From positions 275,911 to 339,910 of the forward strand of contig CANFJX010000001.1 in NCBI GenBank assembly GCA_947447665.1: a stretch of 64,000 nucleotides of DNA, read 5' to 3'. This DNA is from Bacteriovoracaceae bacterium. GTDB taxonomy: Bacteria; Bdellovibrionota; UBA1018. Under the pieces are notes generated by a model, which saw nothing but the letters and a program-made list of their open reading frames with translations, had not been told where the DNA came from and searched no databases. The position numbers and the translations under genes were made by a program. Positions 49,373-58,494 of this stretch are shown one piece after another (position 1 is the first letter of the stretch; each line of letters begins with the position of its first letter).

Positions 49373-50236
49373 TCAAGCCCCACTGGTATTAGCCTGAACC
49401 CAACTTTTCGCAAACCCAGGAAGAGCATGAGGATCTGTAAAAATCCAATCTACCCGCCCCAAGCTCTGCGAAGCGCCGGCCCCCAAATATTGTCCAAGAT
49501 ATTGAACCATCAAATCAGAGCCCTCTAAACAATCCGCGATCGCTTGGGCAGAATTCACCACTGACCATCCAGGCAGAGCTTTCTCGAATGCTTCATGAAT
49601 CCAAGGATAATGGGTACATCCCAAGAGAGCAACTCCAGGTGGATACTGACTGAGGTAGGGTTTGACGTACTCCGAGAGCGTCTGATGTAAAATAGGATGA
49701 TCGACCCAACCCTCTTCAATCATCGGCACCAAAAGCGGGCAGGCCTGCTCAACCACAGGCACTCGCTGCTCCCCGTGCTCTCCATAGGGATTGAGAATTT
49801 TACGAAGGATTTTTCCATAAGCTTGACTCATCACGGTCGCGCGAGTCGCCAGAACAAGAATCGGGCGTTGTTGATCTTTAGCAGCCAGAGGAGCAGCTTC
49901 ACTGAGACTATTCAAAGCTCCCAAGGCAGCCTCCACCCCAGGGCTCACCACCCCAAAAACGGGGATCGGACTCATCAACTTCTCAATTGCGCCCAGCGCC
50001 CAGGCGCACGAGGTGTTACACGCTACAACCAGGGCATCGACCTTTAGCTCCTTAAGGCGGACCACACAATCTAGCGAGAGCTTTTCAATTTGAGCGGGGC
50101 TTTTAGTTCCATAGGGGACGTGAGCAGTATCTCCGAGGTAAACATAGTCGAGGAAACCTAAGCGCTTTCTCAACTCAGATAAAACAGTAATACCACCAAC
50201 ACCGGAATCAAAAACGCCAACTTTGATTTTTTTCAT
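49373..50236 (-). CDS. murI: Glutamate racemase
   Basis: The 287 aa product shows VGVFDSGVGGITVLSEL, VYLGDTAHVPYGTKS, VVACNTSCA (first catalytic Cys) and LLGCTHYP (second Cys). It makes D-glutamate for peptidoglycan. Normal length. Starts at ATG 50236 with AGGGGGAG upstream. Confidence 0.95.
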   Translation of the reverse strand: MKKIKVGVFDSGVGGITVLSELRKRLGFLDYVYLGDTAHVPYGTKSPAQIEKLSLDCVVRLKELKVDALVVACNTSCAWALGAIEKLMSPIPVFGVVSPGVEAALGALNSLSEAAPLAAKDQQRPILVLATRATVMSQAYGKILRKILNPYGEHGEQRVPVVEQACPLLVPMIEEGWVDHPILHQTLSEYVKPYLSQYPPGVALLGCTHYPWIHEAFEKALPGWSVVNSAQAIADCLEGSDLMVQYLGQYLGAGASQSLGRVDWIFTDPHALPGFAKSWVQANTSGA

Positions 50237-50295
50237 GACTCCCCCTTCTTATCCCAGAACGAAAGAATCCTCCAGTCGGCGCCTAAAATGGCCTC

Positions 50296-51540
50296 TCAGA
50301 CACCCAAAGCCAACTGCCCATTCTTATCAAATAGCCTGCGATTGAGAAGAAAGTAGAAGATTAACCCAAACGCGAGAAGAGATGAAATCCCTAGGCAAAA
50401 ATAAGAGAATTTAATCCCTTTTTGATCAACCATATAACCCACAAAAGGGGCTACCAGAGCGAAAACTCCTCGGATCGCCAGACTGACAAATGAATTCGCC
50501 GTCGCGCGAATACTCGAAGGCAGGTGGTCATTAAAAATCCTGTGAATTGTCACACCTTGAAACCCTCGACAAAACTGAAGTGCGAAACCCGCTACAACAG
50601 CAAAAACTGCGCCTGAGTAGCACATCCCCAAGAACCCCAAAGCAGGTAGACTGCCCGTAAGCACAATCAACCACTTACTGCCGATTGACGCCTCTAACTT
50701 CGGAGCTAGGCGCGCTGCAAAGGCAATGGCCAAGTTGTACCCAGCCCACAAATAACCAAAATACTTTAGATCCACTCCACTGTGGGTCCAGTTCATTTGA
50801 TAGGTCCATGTGCCAATAAATGTCAGAAGATTAATGAAGACAAGAAGGACGCCACAACTTAAAAGTGCATGATTTTTAAAGTAAGAAAGAACCGCTGCAA
50901 CTCCGCTCCCATGAGCTTTCTCCTGCTGAGCATCTTTTTGAGAACGAGCTGGTTCAACTACGCTGAGAGAAATAAAGAGCTGAACTAAAGCTACCACTAA
51001 GCTGCCGTAAACCGTATATTTCAGAGAATAAGAAGCCAAAAAGCCACCTAACACAGCAGAAACAGCCTCTCCGATCTGGAGGTAAAATACCCGATTACTT
51101 AAAAGTCCAGAGGAACCTAACTCAGGTTCGCCGCTCGTATGCCTTAACTCCTCGGAGGTATCGTAGAGAATCGCCGTATCGGTGCCAGAGTCAAAACAAA
51201 GAGAGAGCGCGAAGAGAACCTCAAAAACCACTAGATCTCTGAAGTTTTGGGCCTGAATTAAGCAAAGAACTGACAAAATCCGAATAACTGCAGCGCAAAC
51301 CATAGCCCACTTTCTTTTAAAACGATCTGAAAAGTAGCCCGTTGGCACTTCAGTCAGAAAGAAGGTGGCGGCCGAAACAGATTGCAACGTCATCACTTCT
51401 TGATGAGTCAGACCCAGAGAAGTGAAGTAGGGAACAATGATTGGAAGAAATAAAATAAAATACCTGAAAAAACTGCTGATATAGATCTTGATCAAATTCA
51501 GTTTTAAGACTGCGCTTCTCTTGTTCAAAACAGCATTCAT
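50296..51540 (-). CDS. MFS transporter
   Basis: The 414 aa protein has about twelve hydrophobic helices and the motif between helices 2 and 3, GYFSDRFKRKWAM, typical of major facilitator exporters. The sequence LSLCFDSGTDTAILYDTSEEL resembles a subgroup of unknown substrate. No partner gene suggests the cargo. ATG 51540; the gap upstream is A/T-rich. Confidence 0.85.
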   Translation of the reverse strand: MNAVLNKRSAVLKLNLIKIYISSFFRYFILFLPIIVPYFTSLGLTHQEVMTLQSVSAATFFLTEVPTGYFSDRFKRKWAMVCAAVIRILSVLCLIQAQNFRDLVVFEVLFALSLCFDSGTDTAILYDTSEELRHTSGEPELGSSGLLSNRVFYLQIGEAVSAVLGGFLASYSLKYTVYGSLVVALVQLFISLSVVEPARSQKDAQQEKAHGSGVAAVLSYFKNHALLSCGVLLVFINLLTFIGTWTYQMNWTHSGVDLKYFGYLWAGYNLAIAFAARLAPKLEASIGSKWLIVLTGSLPALGFLGMCYSGAVFAVVAGFALQFCRGFQGVTIHRIFNDHLPSSIRATANSFVSLAIRGVFALVAPFVGYMVDQKGIKFSYFCLGISSLLAFGLIFYFLLNRRLFDKNGQLALGV

Positions 51541-51899
51541 ATTTTAATCCTCAGATTTTGGCCGCAGAGATTCATACACCAAGACTAAGTATTCTGGAAC
51601 AAGAGATTAATAGGAAAGCGTTTTAGTTGCCTTTTAAAGGGTCATTGAAGTTATGAACTATTTTAATTTAAACCTTAAAACAAAGTAATAAAGTAATAAG
51701 GCCCTCTTTCAGAGAGTCGAACTGTCGGCGCTAAGTAGGCTCAAAAACGATAAGACTCCAAAAGTAGGGCTTATTTGCCTAGCAACTTAAATAAATATTT
51801 TTATTTAATTTATTTAAACAAGCCGAAAATAATTTCATTAAATTTTTAAAAAATTGTATATTAGGTTTAAATCTTAATTTAACAAAAAGAGTAAAAATA
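51541..51899. other. A/T-rich divergent gap of 359 bases
   Basis: This gap separates the MFS gene (minus) from the PilZ-methyltransferase gene (plus). It is clearly A/T-richer than its surroundings, with a short direct repeat AAGTAATA twice near 51685. It carries the plus-strand promoter listed at 51834-51862. No RNA gene, riboswitch core or extra reading frame of note was found. An antisense open frame over 51779-52207 is a shadow of the next gene. Confidence 0.5.
51834..51862 (+). promoter_or_regulatory. Candidate promoter of the PilZ-methyltransferase/cyclase pair
   Basis: TATATT at 51857-51862 lies 17 bases after TTCATT (51834-51839). The -10 is good, the -35 weak. The transcript would have a leader of about 30 bases before GTG 51900. 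In so A/T-rich a stretch chance matches are likely. Confidence 0.35.
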
Positions 51900-53393
51900 G
51901 TGCAAAACGAACAAAAATCTGAGTCAGAATTAAAAAGAGCTAAGCAATTTCGAGAGAGCAGAATCAATCTACCAGAACACGCTGAGGCAACGATAGAGTT
52001 TTCTGATTCATATAAAAACCCTATCCATGGAACACTTCTTAATCTATCCGAATTTGGCGCCCAAATTAAGCTTTCTGAAAGTGAAAATTTTGTAAGAATT
52101 GGCTCGACACTCAAAAACGTTGTAATGACTGTCTGCGGAAAATCGATTTTTACCGGAGAAGTAAAACTAGTAAATGAAGCTGTTTCAGTTGATGGTCTTT
52201 TCCTCATCTACGGAGTGATGACCAGGACCCCTATCGACTTGGATCGACTATCAGCTATTATTGGCCTTGCGGACAACTCTAATATTTCCAGAGCAAAAAA
52301 TATCCTAAAAATAGCTCAGACCATTCGACCGGAATTTAAGCTTCTTCTTTCTGATTTTGTGACCTTTCATCAAGAACTAAGAACAAGACTGAACGAAGAG
52401 GATCAACTCCTGGCGACAAAGGTAATGAACAAGGCAGTGCGGAGAAAGAAAGAACAAGAAATCATTAACTTAACTGAATCGCTCTACTCTCAAGACATGC
52501 TCAACCTCTTCACGCAGTTCGGTGAGATCTTTCGAACACTGGATCCAGAGGAATTAGAGGATCACCGGAGATATTTCAGGTCTTGCATGCATCCCCTTGT
52601 TCTCACAGACTGTCCTTTCATTTCTCGCGCTTTCAGCAAGCCACAAGGATACCCAGGGGATTACGGACTGATGGTGATGCTCTACGAATATGAAGATATG
52701 GGGCCATCTCTTTTTCATAAAGCATGGCATCGGTTCTCCTGCAATTCCCCTACTGCAATAGCAAACAAGAATAGAGTAAAACTACTTAACAACCACCTCT
52801 TTCGAGCCTATCAGGTAGCTTGCGACCGAGGAGATAAATCTTTCAAGATCACAACAGTTGCTTGCGGCCCTGCAAAAGAAATCGAGCTCTTCCTTCAGGA
52901 CCTACCACAAAAATCCCCGATTCCCATCGAGGTGATCCTAGTGGACCAAGACCAATCATCTCTGTCGTACGCACAGTCTCGAATCAAACCACTCAGCGCT
53001 TCGAAAGAGAATATTAAGGTCTCCTTTTTTGCTGAAGACGCCGTTTTAGGTGTAATTCGTCAAAGGCCATTTGTCGAAGAAATGAAAGGCAGCGACATTA
53101 TCATTAGCGCGGGACTATTTGACTATCTAAGTGATCGGGTCTCTAAAAAATTGATTACGACTCTTTTCAAAGAATTATCGCCCAAAGGTGCCATGTATAT
53201 TGGGAACGTAGCAAGCTATGAGCCCGATGTCTTTGCGATGGATTTTGTCATGGATTGGAATTTAATTCACCGAACAAGGGATGACCTCGACAATCTAGTT
53301 GAAGATGAAATTCGAGCTCAAAGCGTAGATATCGATGTGATCAATGAAGAAATAGGACTTAACCTATTCCTTGTTATTAAAAAGAAAAGCTAG
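51900..53393 (+). CDS. PilZ-domain / PhcB-like SAM-dependent methyltransferase fusion
   Basis: The 497 aa product starts with a PilZ-like domain (about 13-108; NLSEFGAQIKL at 48-58 replaces the DxSxxG form, and the arginines are R13, R18, R21 without a clean RxxxR). A helical linker follows, then KPQGYPGDYGLM (247-258), GPSLFHK, and a Rossmann methyltransferase: TVACGPAKEIE (319-329), ILVDQD (346-351), SAGLFDYLSD (403-412). The middle-plus-MT part resembles proteins annotated as 3-hydroxypalmitate methyl ester biosynthesis (PhcB). GTG start with weak SD. It is three bases ahead of the cyclase gene. The substrate is unknown. Confidence 0.72.
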   Translation: MQNEQKSESELKRAKQFRESRINLPEHAEATIEFSDSYKNPIHGTLLNLSEFGAQIKLSESENFVRIGSTLKNVVMTVCGKSIFTGEVKLVNEAVSVDGLFLIYGVMTRTPIDLDRLSAIIGLADNSNISRAKNILKIAQTIRPEFKLLLSDFVTFHQELRTRLNEEDQLLATKVMNKAVRRKKEQEIINLTESLYSQDMLNLFTQFGEIFRTLDPEELEDHRRYFRSCMHPLVLTDCPFISRAFSKPQGYPGDYGLMVMLYEYEDMGPSLFHKAWHRFSCNSPTAIANKNRVKLLNNHLFRAYQVACDRGDKSFKITTVACGPAKEIELFLQDLPQKSPIPIEVILVDQDQSSLSYAQSRIKPLSASKENIKVSFFAEDAVLGVIRQRPFVEEMKGSDIIISAGLFDYLSDRVSKKLITTLFKELSPKGAMYIGNVASYEPDVFAMDFVMDWNLIHRTRDDLDNLVEDEIRAQSVDIDVINEEIGLNLFLVIKKKS

Positions 53394-53396
53394 GCA

Positions 53397-54926
53397 TTGG
53401 TGTTTGATCTTTTAAAAAGGATTTTTAGATCATTTTTCAGACGGTATTCATTTTCGACCTTAAAAAAGTCACTATTCCACTTTTCTCTAGTTCCAAGATT
53501 CATTAAAGAAGAACGAATTCTTTTCTATAGAAGATGGCTCATTGCCGTTTGGATCATGGGTGTTCCTCTAGTAATCCTATTTTTTCTGGTAGACTTATTT
53601 TATGCACCAGAACACTCAAGAGATTTTTTTTTAATTCGGCTATTAGTTATTCCAGTCGCTTGCTTTTGTCAGCTTCTGTACCGACTCAACTCAATCAAAA
53701 ATAAGCACTTTCATATACCTGCTTTCATTTTTTCATTTTATCTTTCGGCTTATAGTTGCTACTTGGTTTATTTTACTGGCCGTGAAATTTCAGCCTATTA
53801 CGCCGGCATCAGTCTCATTTTATTCGGAACTCTATCGCTCATGCCCTGGACCCCGCTTCAGATGTTGGTTCAGGTTGCTATTTTATTTTTTCCATACCTA
53901 ATCGTCGTGTTCACTCGAGATTTTAGCGATATTAAATGGAAATATTTATTTCCCCATCTTTCTTTTTTAATATCTACAATCTTTCTTTCTGTAATTAACA
54001 GTTTGGACTCTAGAAGATTGCGAATTAATGAGTCTATCGCCAGCGAGAAACTCCGAGTCGAAAACAGAAATAAGGCCATAATCATTGAAAAGAAAACTCG
54101 CGAGGGCATTTATTTAAGCAGGCTTTCGAGTCACTTTCCAGACCAGGTGGTAGAACAAATACGAAATGGAACTTTCGATATTTCACAGCGAATTCGGCGC
54201 GAGGTCACTATTATATTCTTTGATGCTAAGGATTCGACAGAGCGCTCAGAGCGAATTGATCACAAAGCATACGAGGAAGTCCTAAGTGACTGCTATACCA
54301 ATATTGCTCGGATTTTGAAGGAAAATGGTGTCACCGTGAGTACTTATACAGGGGATGGAATTCTAGGATTTACAAATGCGCCCCATGGTGTTGATCAACA
54401 TCGACTCGTCTGCCTGAAAGCTGCAAGGTCAGCTCTAAATTTTTGCGCCAGAAAAAATTCGTACTATTCAGAAAAGTGGCGCAAAAAATTTGGAATCAAG
54501 ATTGGAATCAATACAGGATATGCCACAGTTGGATTTTTTCCGAGTGAGGCTTTTGGCTACTACACTGTAGTGGGAGACGCCGTCAATGAAGCGTCTCGAT
54601 TTTGCTCGAAAGCCTCAGCAGACTCAATTGCAGTGACTAAGGATTTCATTCGTGCAATCGGTGACGAAATTAGTTTTTTTAACGTTGAAAAAATTGATAC
54701 GGAATCTAATTCAATGAAGGGACTCGAGGGCGAAAGAATTGACCTTTTTGCTTTGTTCCCCAGACAAAGAAAAACTGAGAATCAGTTGATTTGCCCATTA
54801 TGTGGCCACTCACTCATTCCAACATTAGACCTAAAAGATACCGTGCTGGTCAAGTGCAGCGGGAAATGCCATTTTTCAGACATTATCAGCAGAGAAGACC
54901 TCTTGAAGGATGGGATTCTGAATTAG
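53397..54926 (+). CDS. Membrane class III nucleotide cyclase with C-terminal zinc ribbon
   Basis: The 509 aa protein has six hydrophobic helices (about 47-69, 77-96, 106-125, 132-150, 153-173, 183-203), a short coil, and a class III cyclase domain. Metal Asp276 (FFDAKDST) and Asp320 (YTGDGI) and transition-state Asn397 and Arg401 (DAVNEASR) are there. The purine-selecting Lys position is Thr316, and the second position is Thr390, so ATP versus GTP is uncertain. A zinc ribbon (Cys466, Cys469, Cys487, Cys491) ends the protein. Start is TTG 53397 or GTG 53400. Confidence 0.83.
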   Translation: MVFDLLKRIFRSFFRRYSFSTLKKSLFHFSLVPRFIKEERILFYRRWLIAVWIMGVPLVILFFLVDLFYAPEHSRDFFLIRLLVIPVACFCQLLYRLNSIKNKHFHIPAFIFSFYLSAYSCYLVYFTGREISAYYAGISLILFGTLSLMPWTPLQMLVQVAILFFPYLIVVFTRDFSDIKWKYLFPHLSFLISTIFLSVINSLDSRRLRINESIASEKLRVENRNKAIIIEKKTREGIYLSRLSSHFPDQVVEQIRNGTFDISQRIRREVTIIFFDAKDSTERSERIDHKAYEEVLSDCYTNIARILKENGVTVSTYTGDGILGFTNAPHGVDQHRLVCLKAARSALNFCARKNSYYSEKWRKKFGIKIGINTGYATVGFFPSEAFGYYTVVGDAVNEASRFCSKASADSIAVTKDFIRAIGDEISFFNVEKIDTESNSMKGLEGERIDLFALFPRQRKTENQLICPLCGHSLIPTLDLKDTVLVKCSGKCHFSDIISREDLLKDGILN

Positions 54927-55091
54927 CCATTGAGAGCTTCGTTCGGGCCACTGAGGGGAAAAAATCCCTAAACTCACCGTCCGATCACTCTCCAATCAAA
55001 CTACCCCATCAGTAAAACCCGAGTTTTGTCCAAAGCCGCGTTCAAACTGACAGTAGACAACCTAAGCTTTTCGTCATAATCTCTCTATCCT

Positions 55092-56417
55092 ATGCTGCTT
55101 ACCCAGGTTCCTAACTACTACCAGAAGCGACGTGAAACCCTGATCAAGGCCCACCCAGGATCGGTCTTTATTCTCCCGGCGGCACCAGAGCTTATTCGAA
55201 ACTCTGACGTTCACTATCCGTTCCGCCAAGATAGTAACTTTTATTACCTGAGTGGTTTTGACGAGCCGGAGTCCTTTTTGGTCCTCAGCTCATCCCAGTC
55301 CACCGCCTCGCGGTCCTCTAAAATGACTCTTTTTGTCCAACCCAAGAATCCTGAGAAGGAAATGTGGGAGGGTGAGCGTTACGGGGTAGACGGCGCTCTG
55401 CAAGTTTTTGGAGCGGACGAGGCCTTTGTCAACTCAGACATCGAGCAAAAACTCCCAGAAATACTCAAAGGTGCTGAGCGGATCTTTTATCGACTGGGCG
55501 TCTCCGAATCCATGGATCGCAGGATCTTGGCGATACTCGAAAGTTTTCGTCGGAGTCAGGGTCGCTCAGGACGCGGTCTAGTTTCAATTGAAGACCCACA
55601 GGCCCCCCTAGGAGAGATGCGCCTTTTTAAGGAACCCGAAGAACTCGACCTGCTCCGCAAAGCTTGCCATATCACCGCACTCGCTCACCGCACAGTGATG
55701 CATGAGCTTCGCCCAGGCATGAACGAGGGAGAAATCGAAGCTCTCGTCGATTATCAGTTTCGAAAAAACGGCTGTCAACGTCTCGGCTATGGGAGTATCG
55801 TTGCTGGCGGAAAAAATGCTGCCTGCCTTCATTACCGGTCGAATAATGAAAACCTACGCAGCGGAGACCTTCTCCTGATCGACGCAGGCGGCGAGTACGG
55901 ATATTACACCTCAGACATCACCCGCACGATCCCCGTAGGGAAGAACTTTACCCAAGCTCAAGCCCAAGCCTACCAGCTGGTTCTTTCAGTCCAAAAGGCA
56001 GGGATTGCCTTGACTCGTCCTGGCGCCAAGCTCCCGGAAATCCATAAGACCACTTGCGAGCTCTTAGTCGACGGTCTCCTCTCCCTCGGACTACTCAAGG
56101 GAAACCCAGCCGAGCTCCTCAAGAACGCAGCTTATCGGAGGTTCTACCCCCACAATACGAGTCATTGGCTCGGGCTCGACGTTCACGATGCTGGACTTTA
56201 CACCATCGAGGGCGAGCCCAGGAGTCTGGCGGCCGGAATGGTTTTCACGATTGAACCTGGATTCTACGTGCAGCCTGCTGACCGTGAAACCCCTGAGACC
56301 TTCAGAAATATTGGTATCCGGATCGAAGATGACATTCTAGTTACTTCTAACGGATGCGAAGTACTCACGCGGGAAGCTCCCAAGGAAATCGCTGAGATCG
56401 AAGCCCTTCGATCTTAA
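55092..56417 (+). CDS. pepP: Xaa-Pro aminopeptidase
   Basis: The 441 aa protein has the aminopeptidase P N-domain (FRQDSNFYYLSGFDEPESFLV) and a pita-bread catalytic domain with metal ligands in LLIDAGGEYGYYTSDITRT (Asp, Asp), HNTSHWLGLDVHD (His), TIEPGFYV (Glu) and GIRIEDD (Glu). It removes N-terminal residues before proline. Start ATG 55092; a monocistron as far as seen. The 165-base gap before it holds no clear promoter. Confidence 0.93.
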   Translation: MLLTQVPNYYQKRRETLIKAHPGSVFILPAAPELIRNSDVHYPFRQDSNFYYLSGFDEPESFLVLSSSQSTASRSSKMTLFVQPKNPEKEMWEGERYGVDGALQVFGADEAFVNSDIEQKLPEILKGAERIFYRLGVSESMDRRILAILESFRRSQGRSGRGLVSIEDPQAPLGEMRLFKEPEELDLLRKACHITALAHRTVMHELRPGMNEGEIEALVDYQFRKNGCQRLGYGSIVAGGKNAACLHYRSNNENLRSGDLLLIDAGGEYGYYTSDITRTIPVGKNFTQAQAQAYQLVLSVQKAGIALTRPGAKLPEIHKTTCELLVDGLLSLGLLKGNPAELLKNAAYRRFYPHNTSHWLGLDVHDAGLYTIEGEPRSLAAGMVFTIEPGFYVQPADRETPETFRNIGIRIEDDILVTSNGCEVLTREAPKEIAEIEALRS

Positions 56418-56461
56418 ATACACATTACTGAAACTGGAACTTCACAACTTCCTGTGGTACT

Positions 56462-57532
56462 ATGCGGCCTTCCCTTAATTCGAGAAAGGAACTAAGCATT
56501 TTGCCTACCTTACCGATTCAGCTGGGCCCCTTTCAGCTAAAACACCCATTTATTTTAGCCCCCATGGCTGGAATCACGAACTCGCCGTTTAGACGCCTAA
56601 TGCGTAGACTTAGCAGTTCCATGGTTATTTCAGAGTTAGTGTCTGCTACTGGAATCGAGTACGCCGGACCTAAGACTCTCGATTTATTAAGATTTCATGA
56701 GGAGGAAAGAATCCTCGGGCTACAAATCTTCGGCGAAGACACCGAATTACTCTGCAAAGCCGCTCAATACGTTGAAAAACTCGGGGCCGACTTCGTAGAC
56801 TTGAATCTGGGTTGCCCCGTTCCCAAAGTCGTTAAACGAGGCGCGGGCTCTGCCATGTGTAAGGACCCCATCTCACTTGGAAAGACCCTCAGCGCCATGG
56901 TCAAGTCGGTAAAGATCCCCGTCACCATCAAGATTCGCACCGGTTGGGACGCACAGACTCGCAACGCACTAGAAGTCGTCCGAGCAGCAACTGATGCAGG
57001 CGTCCAATGGGTAGCCATTCACGGCAGAACCCGGGCCCAAGGCTATAGCGGTGAAGCGGACTGGGACTTCATCGGAGAAATTAAAGCCAAAAGCACTCTC
57101 CCTATTCTCGGCAATGGCGACATTACCACGGCAGAAATTGCAGTTAAAAAATTTAAGACTTACGGAGTAGATGCGGTCCTGATTGGGCGGGGAGCATTGA
57201 GGAATCCATTTATTTTTAAACAATCAGAGGCCATCTGGAGCGGACAAACCTACTCACACCCGCAAGCTTCCGACTATATCAGCCTGCTCCAGGAGCAACA
57301 AAAGATGCTCCACGAGATCTATCCGGCCCGCTCGGCCATGATCCACGCCCGCAAGTTTTTAGCTTGGTACTCGGCTGGGTTTCCAGGCTGCCATGAGTTT
57401 CGAAGCCAGGTCTTCTCTATTCCGGAGCCGGAGGCGCTATGGCAGGAAGCCGCTCAATTTTTTGAAAAACGCACGCGCGAAAGAGATTTAAAATTCTTAT
57501 CTCAACCTTTTCTCATGGGAGGTCATGGTTAA
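56462..57532 (+). CDS. dusB: tRNA-dihydrouridine synthase, DusB type
   Basis: The TIM-barrel flavoenzyme shows FILAPMAGITNSPFRRL, LGLQIFGED, DLNLGCPVPKVVKRGAGSAM (catalytic Cys), TIKIRTGW, AIHGRTRAQGYSG and ILGNGDITT. It reduces uridine in tRNA using FMN. ATG 56462 gives 356 aa but lacks an SD; TTG 56501 with AAAGGA ten bases upstream would give 343 aa closer to the usual N-terminus. It overlaps the HAD gene by eight bases. Confidence 0.92.
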   Translation: MRPSLNSRKELSILPTLPIQLGPFQLKHPFILAPMAGITNSPFRRLMRRLSSSMVISELVSATGIEYAGPKTLDLLRFHEEERILGLQIFGEDTELLCKAAQYVEKLGADFVDLNLGCPVPKVVKRGAGSAMCKDPISLGKTLSAMVKSVKIPVTIKIRTGWDAQTRNALEVVRAATDAGVQWVAIHGRTRAQGYSGEADWDFIGEIKAKSTLPILGNGDITTAEIAVKKFKTYGVDAVLIGRGALRNPFIFKQSEAIWSGQTYSHPQASDYISLLQEQQKMLHEIYPARSAMIHARKFLAWYSAGFPGCHEFRSQVFSIPEPEALWQEAAQFFEKRTRERDLKFLSQPFLMGGHG

Positions 57533-58196
57533 TATGCTCAAAGGAATTGTTTTTGATTTAGATGGGACACTCGTGGATTCTCTGGGAGTAACCTTTAAAG
57601 GATTTAATCACGCCCTCGCCTCGATGAAGGTCAGACCGCACTCTCCAGCAGAAATCATGGCCCACTTCGGGACTGGCGAGGACCGTATTTTTGCGAAGCT
57701 AGTTGGGTTAGATCGAGCCCAAGAAGCCTATTCCTTATTTCAGGTTTATATGAATGAAAATGTAAATCGAGTTCCCCTCCATAACGGAATCGGAGAGCTA
57801 TTAGAAAATATTCGAAACGAAAAAGTTCTAACCTCTATTTTTACCGGCAGAAGTTGGAATACGACTGAGACGATTCTGAAATATCATGGCCTTTTGAATT
57901 CTTTTGTAACCGTAGTCGCCCACGATCATGTAGAATTCCCGAAGCCATCTCCCATGGGTCTCCATCTCGCCCTCTCGCGAATGAAGCTAAGTCCCGAGCA
58001 AATTCTTTTCGTAGGCGACTCGCCAATGGATATTATTGCCAGCCGAGCAGCAGGCTCCCAAGGCGTTGCGGCACTCTGGGACGTCCTCGCCAATCAGAAG
58101 GAGCTCGAACAACATCAGCCAGACCACTGGGCAACTCACCCTGAGGACGTCTGGAAAATTTGGGAAAAAGTCAGAACTCAAAATTCAGCAAAATAA
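57525..58196 (+). CDS. HAD-superfamily hydrolase (phosphoglycolate phosphatase-like)
   Basis: The 223 aa product has motif I FDLDGTLVDS, a cap domain, motif II SIFTGRS, and motifs III/IV KPSPMGLHLAL and FVGDSPMDIIASRAAG. Substrate cannot be told; phosphoglycolate and small sugar phosphates are typical. ATG 57525 overlaps dusB, ATG 57534 is an alternative with GGAGG 11 bases upstream. Its 3' end overlaps convergent mdtI by 26 bases. Confidence 0.87.
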   Translation: MVNMLKGIVFDLDGTLVDSLGVTFKGFNHALASMKVRPHSPAEIMAHFGTGEDRIFAKLVGLDRAQEAYSLFQVYMNENVNRVPLHNGIGELLENIRNEKVLTSIFTGRSWNTTETILKYHGLLNSFVTVVAHDHVEFPKPSPMGLHLALSRMKLSPEQILFVGDSPMDIIASRAAGSQGVAALWDVLANQKELEQHQPDHWATHPEDVWKIWEKVRTQNSAK

Positions 58197-58494
58197 TTGC
58201 AGAAAAAATAACCGTAATGCCTAACCAGCCAATACGGTTTAGCTTTTGACCAAAGAGAAATCGAGCTGAAAGCACCGTCCCTAAAATCGCCATAGCTCCC
58301 CAGCTGACATAAGCCACAGCCAAATCAATGAATGGGGTGACCTGCGCCAATAAGGTAAACGCAAGACAAATCATAAACAAAGCAGGGATGCCAAATCGCT
58401 TATGCTTGAAACCGTCTGACTTCTCCATCAGAAGATTTGCGCCCACATCTAAGGCAGCAGCCATAACAATGAACCCATAAAGTAATTTGCTCAT
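58171..58494 (-). CDS. mdtI: SMR-family transporter subunit, MdtI-like
   Basis: The 107 aa protein has four helices and matches MdtI: ANLLMEKSDGFKHKRFG, IDLAVAYVSWGAMAILGT, FGQKLNRIGWLGI. With MdtJ it would form a heterodimer that exports spermidine. The membrane Glu of the first helix is replaced by Asp16 (ALDVGAN), an unusual substitution. It overlaps mdtJ by four bases, and the HAD gene on the other strand by 26. Confidence 0.82.
   Translation of the reverse strand: MSKLLYGFIVMAAALDVGANLLMEKSDGFKHKRFGIPALFMICLAFTLLAQVTPFIDLAVAYVSWGAMAILGTVLSARFLFGQKLNRIGWLGITVIFSAIILLNFEF

Noticed and set aside
51685..51705. Direct repeat AAGTAATA in the A/T-rich gap
   Set aside because: Only two short copies; too weak for an array or attachment site and expected by chance in A/T-rich DNA.
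51541..51899. Possible c-di-GMP riboswitch before the PilZ gene
   Set aside because: I could not find the conserved core or the expected paired helices.
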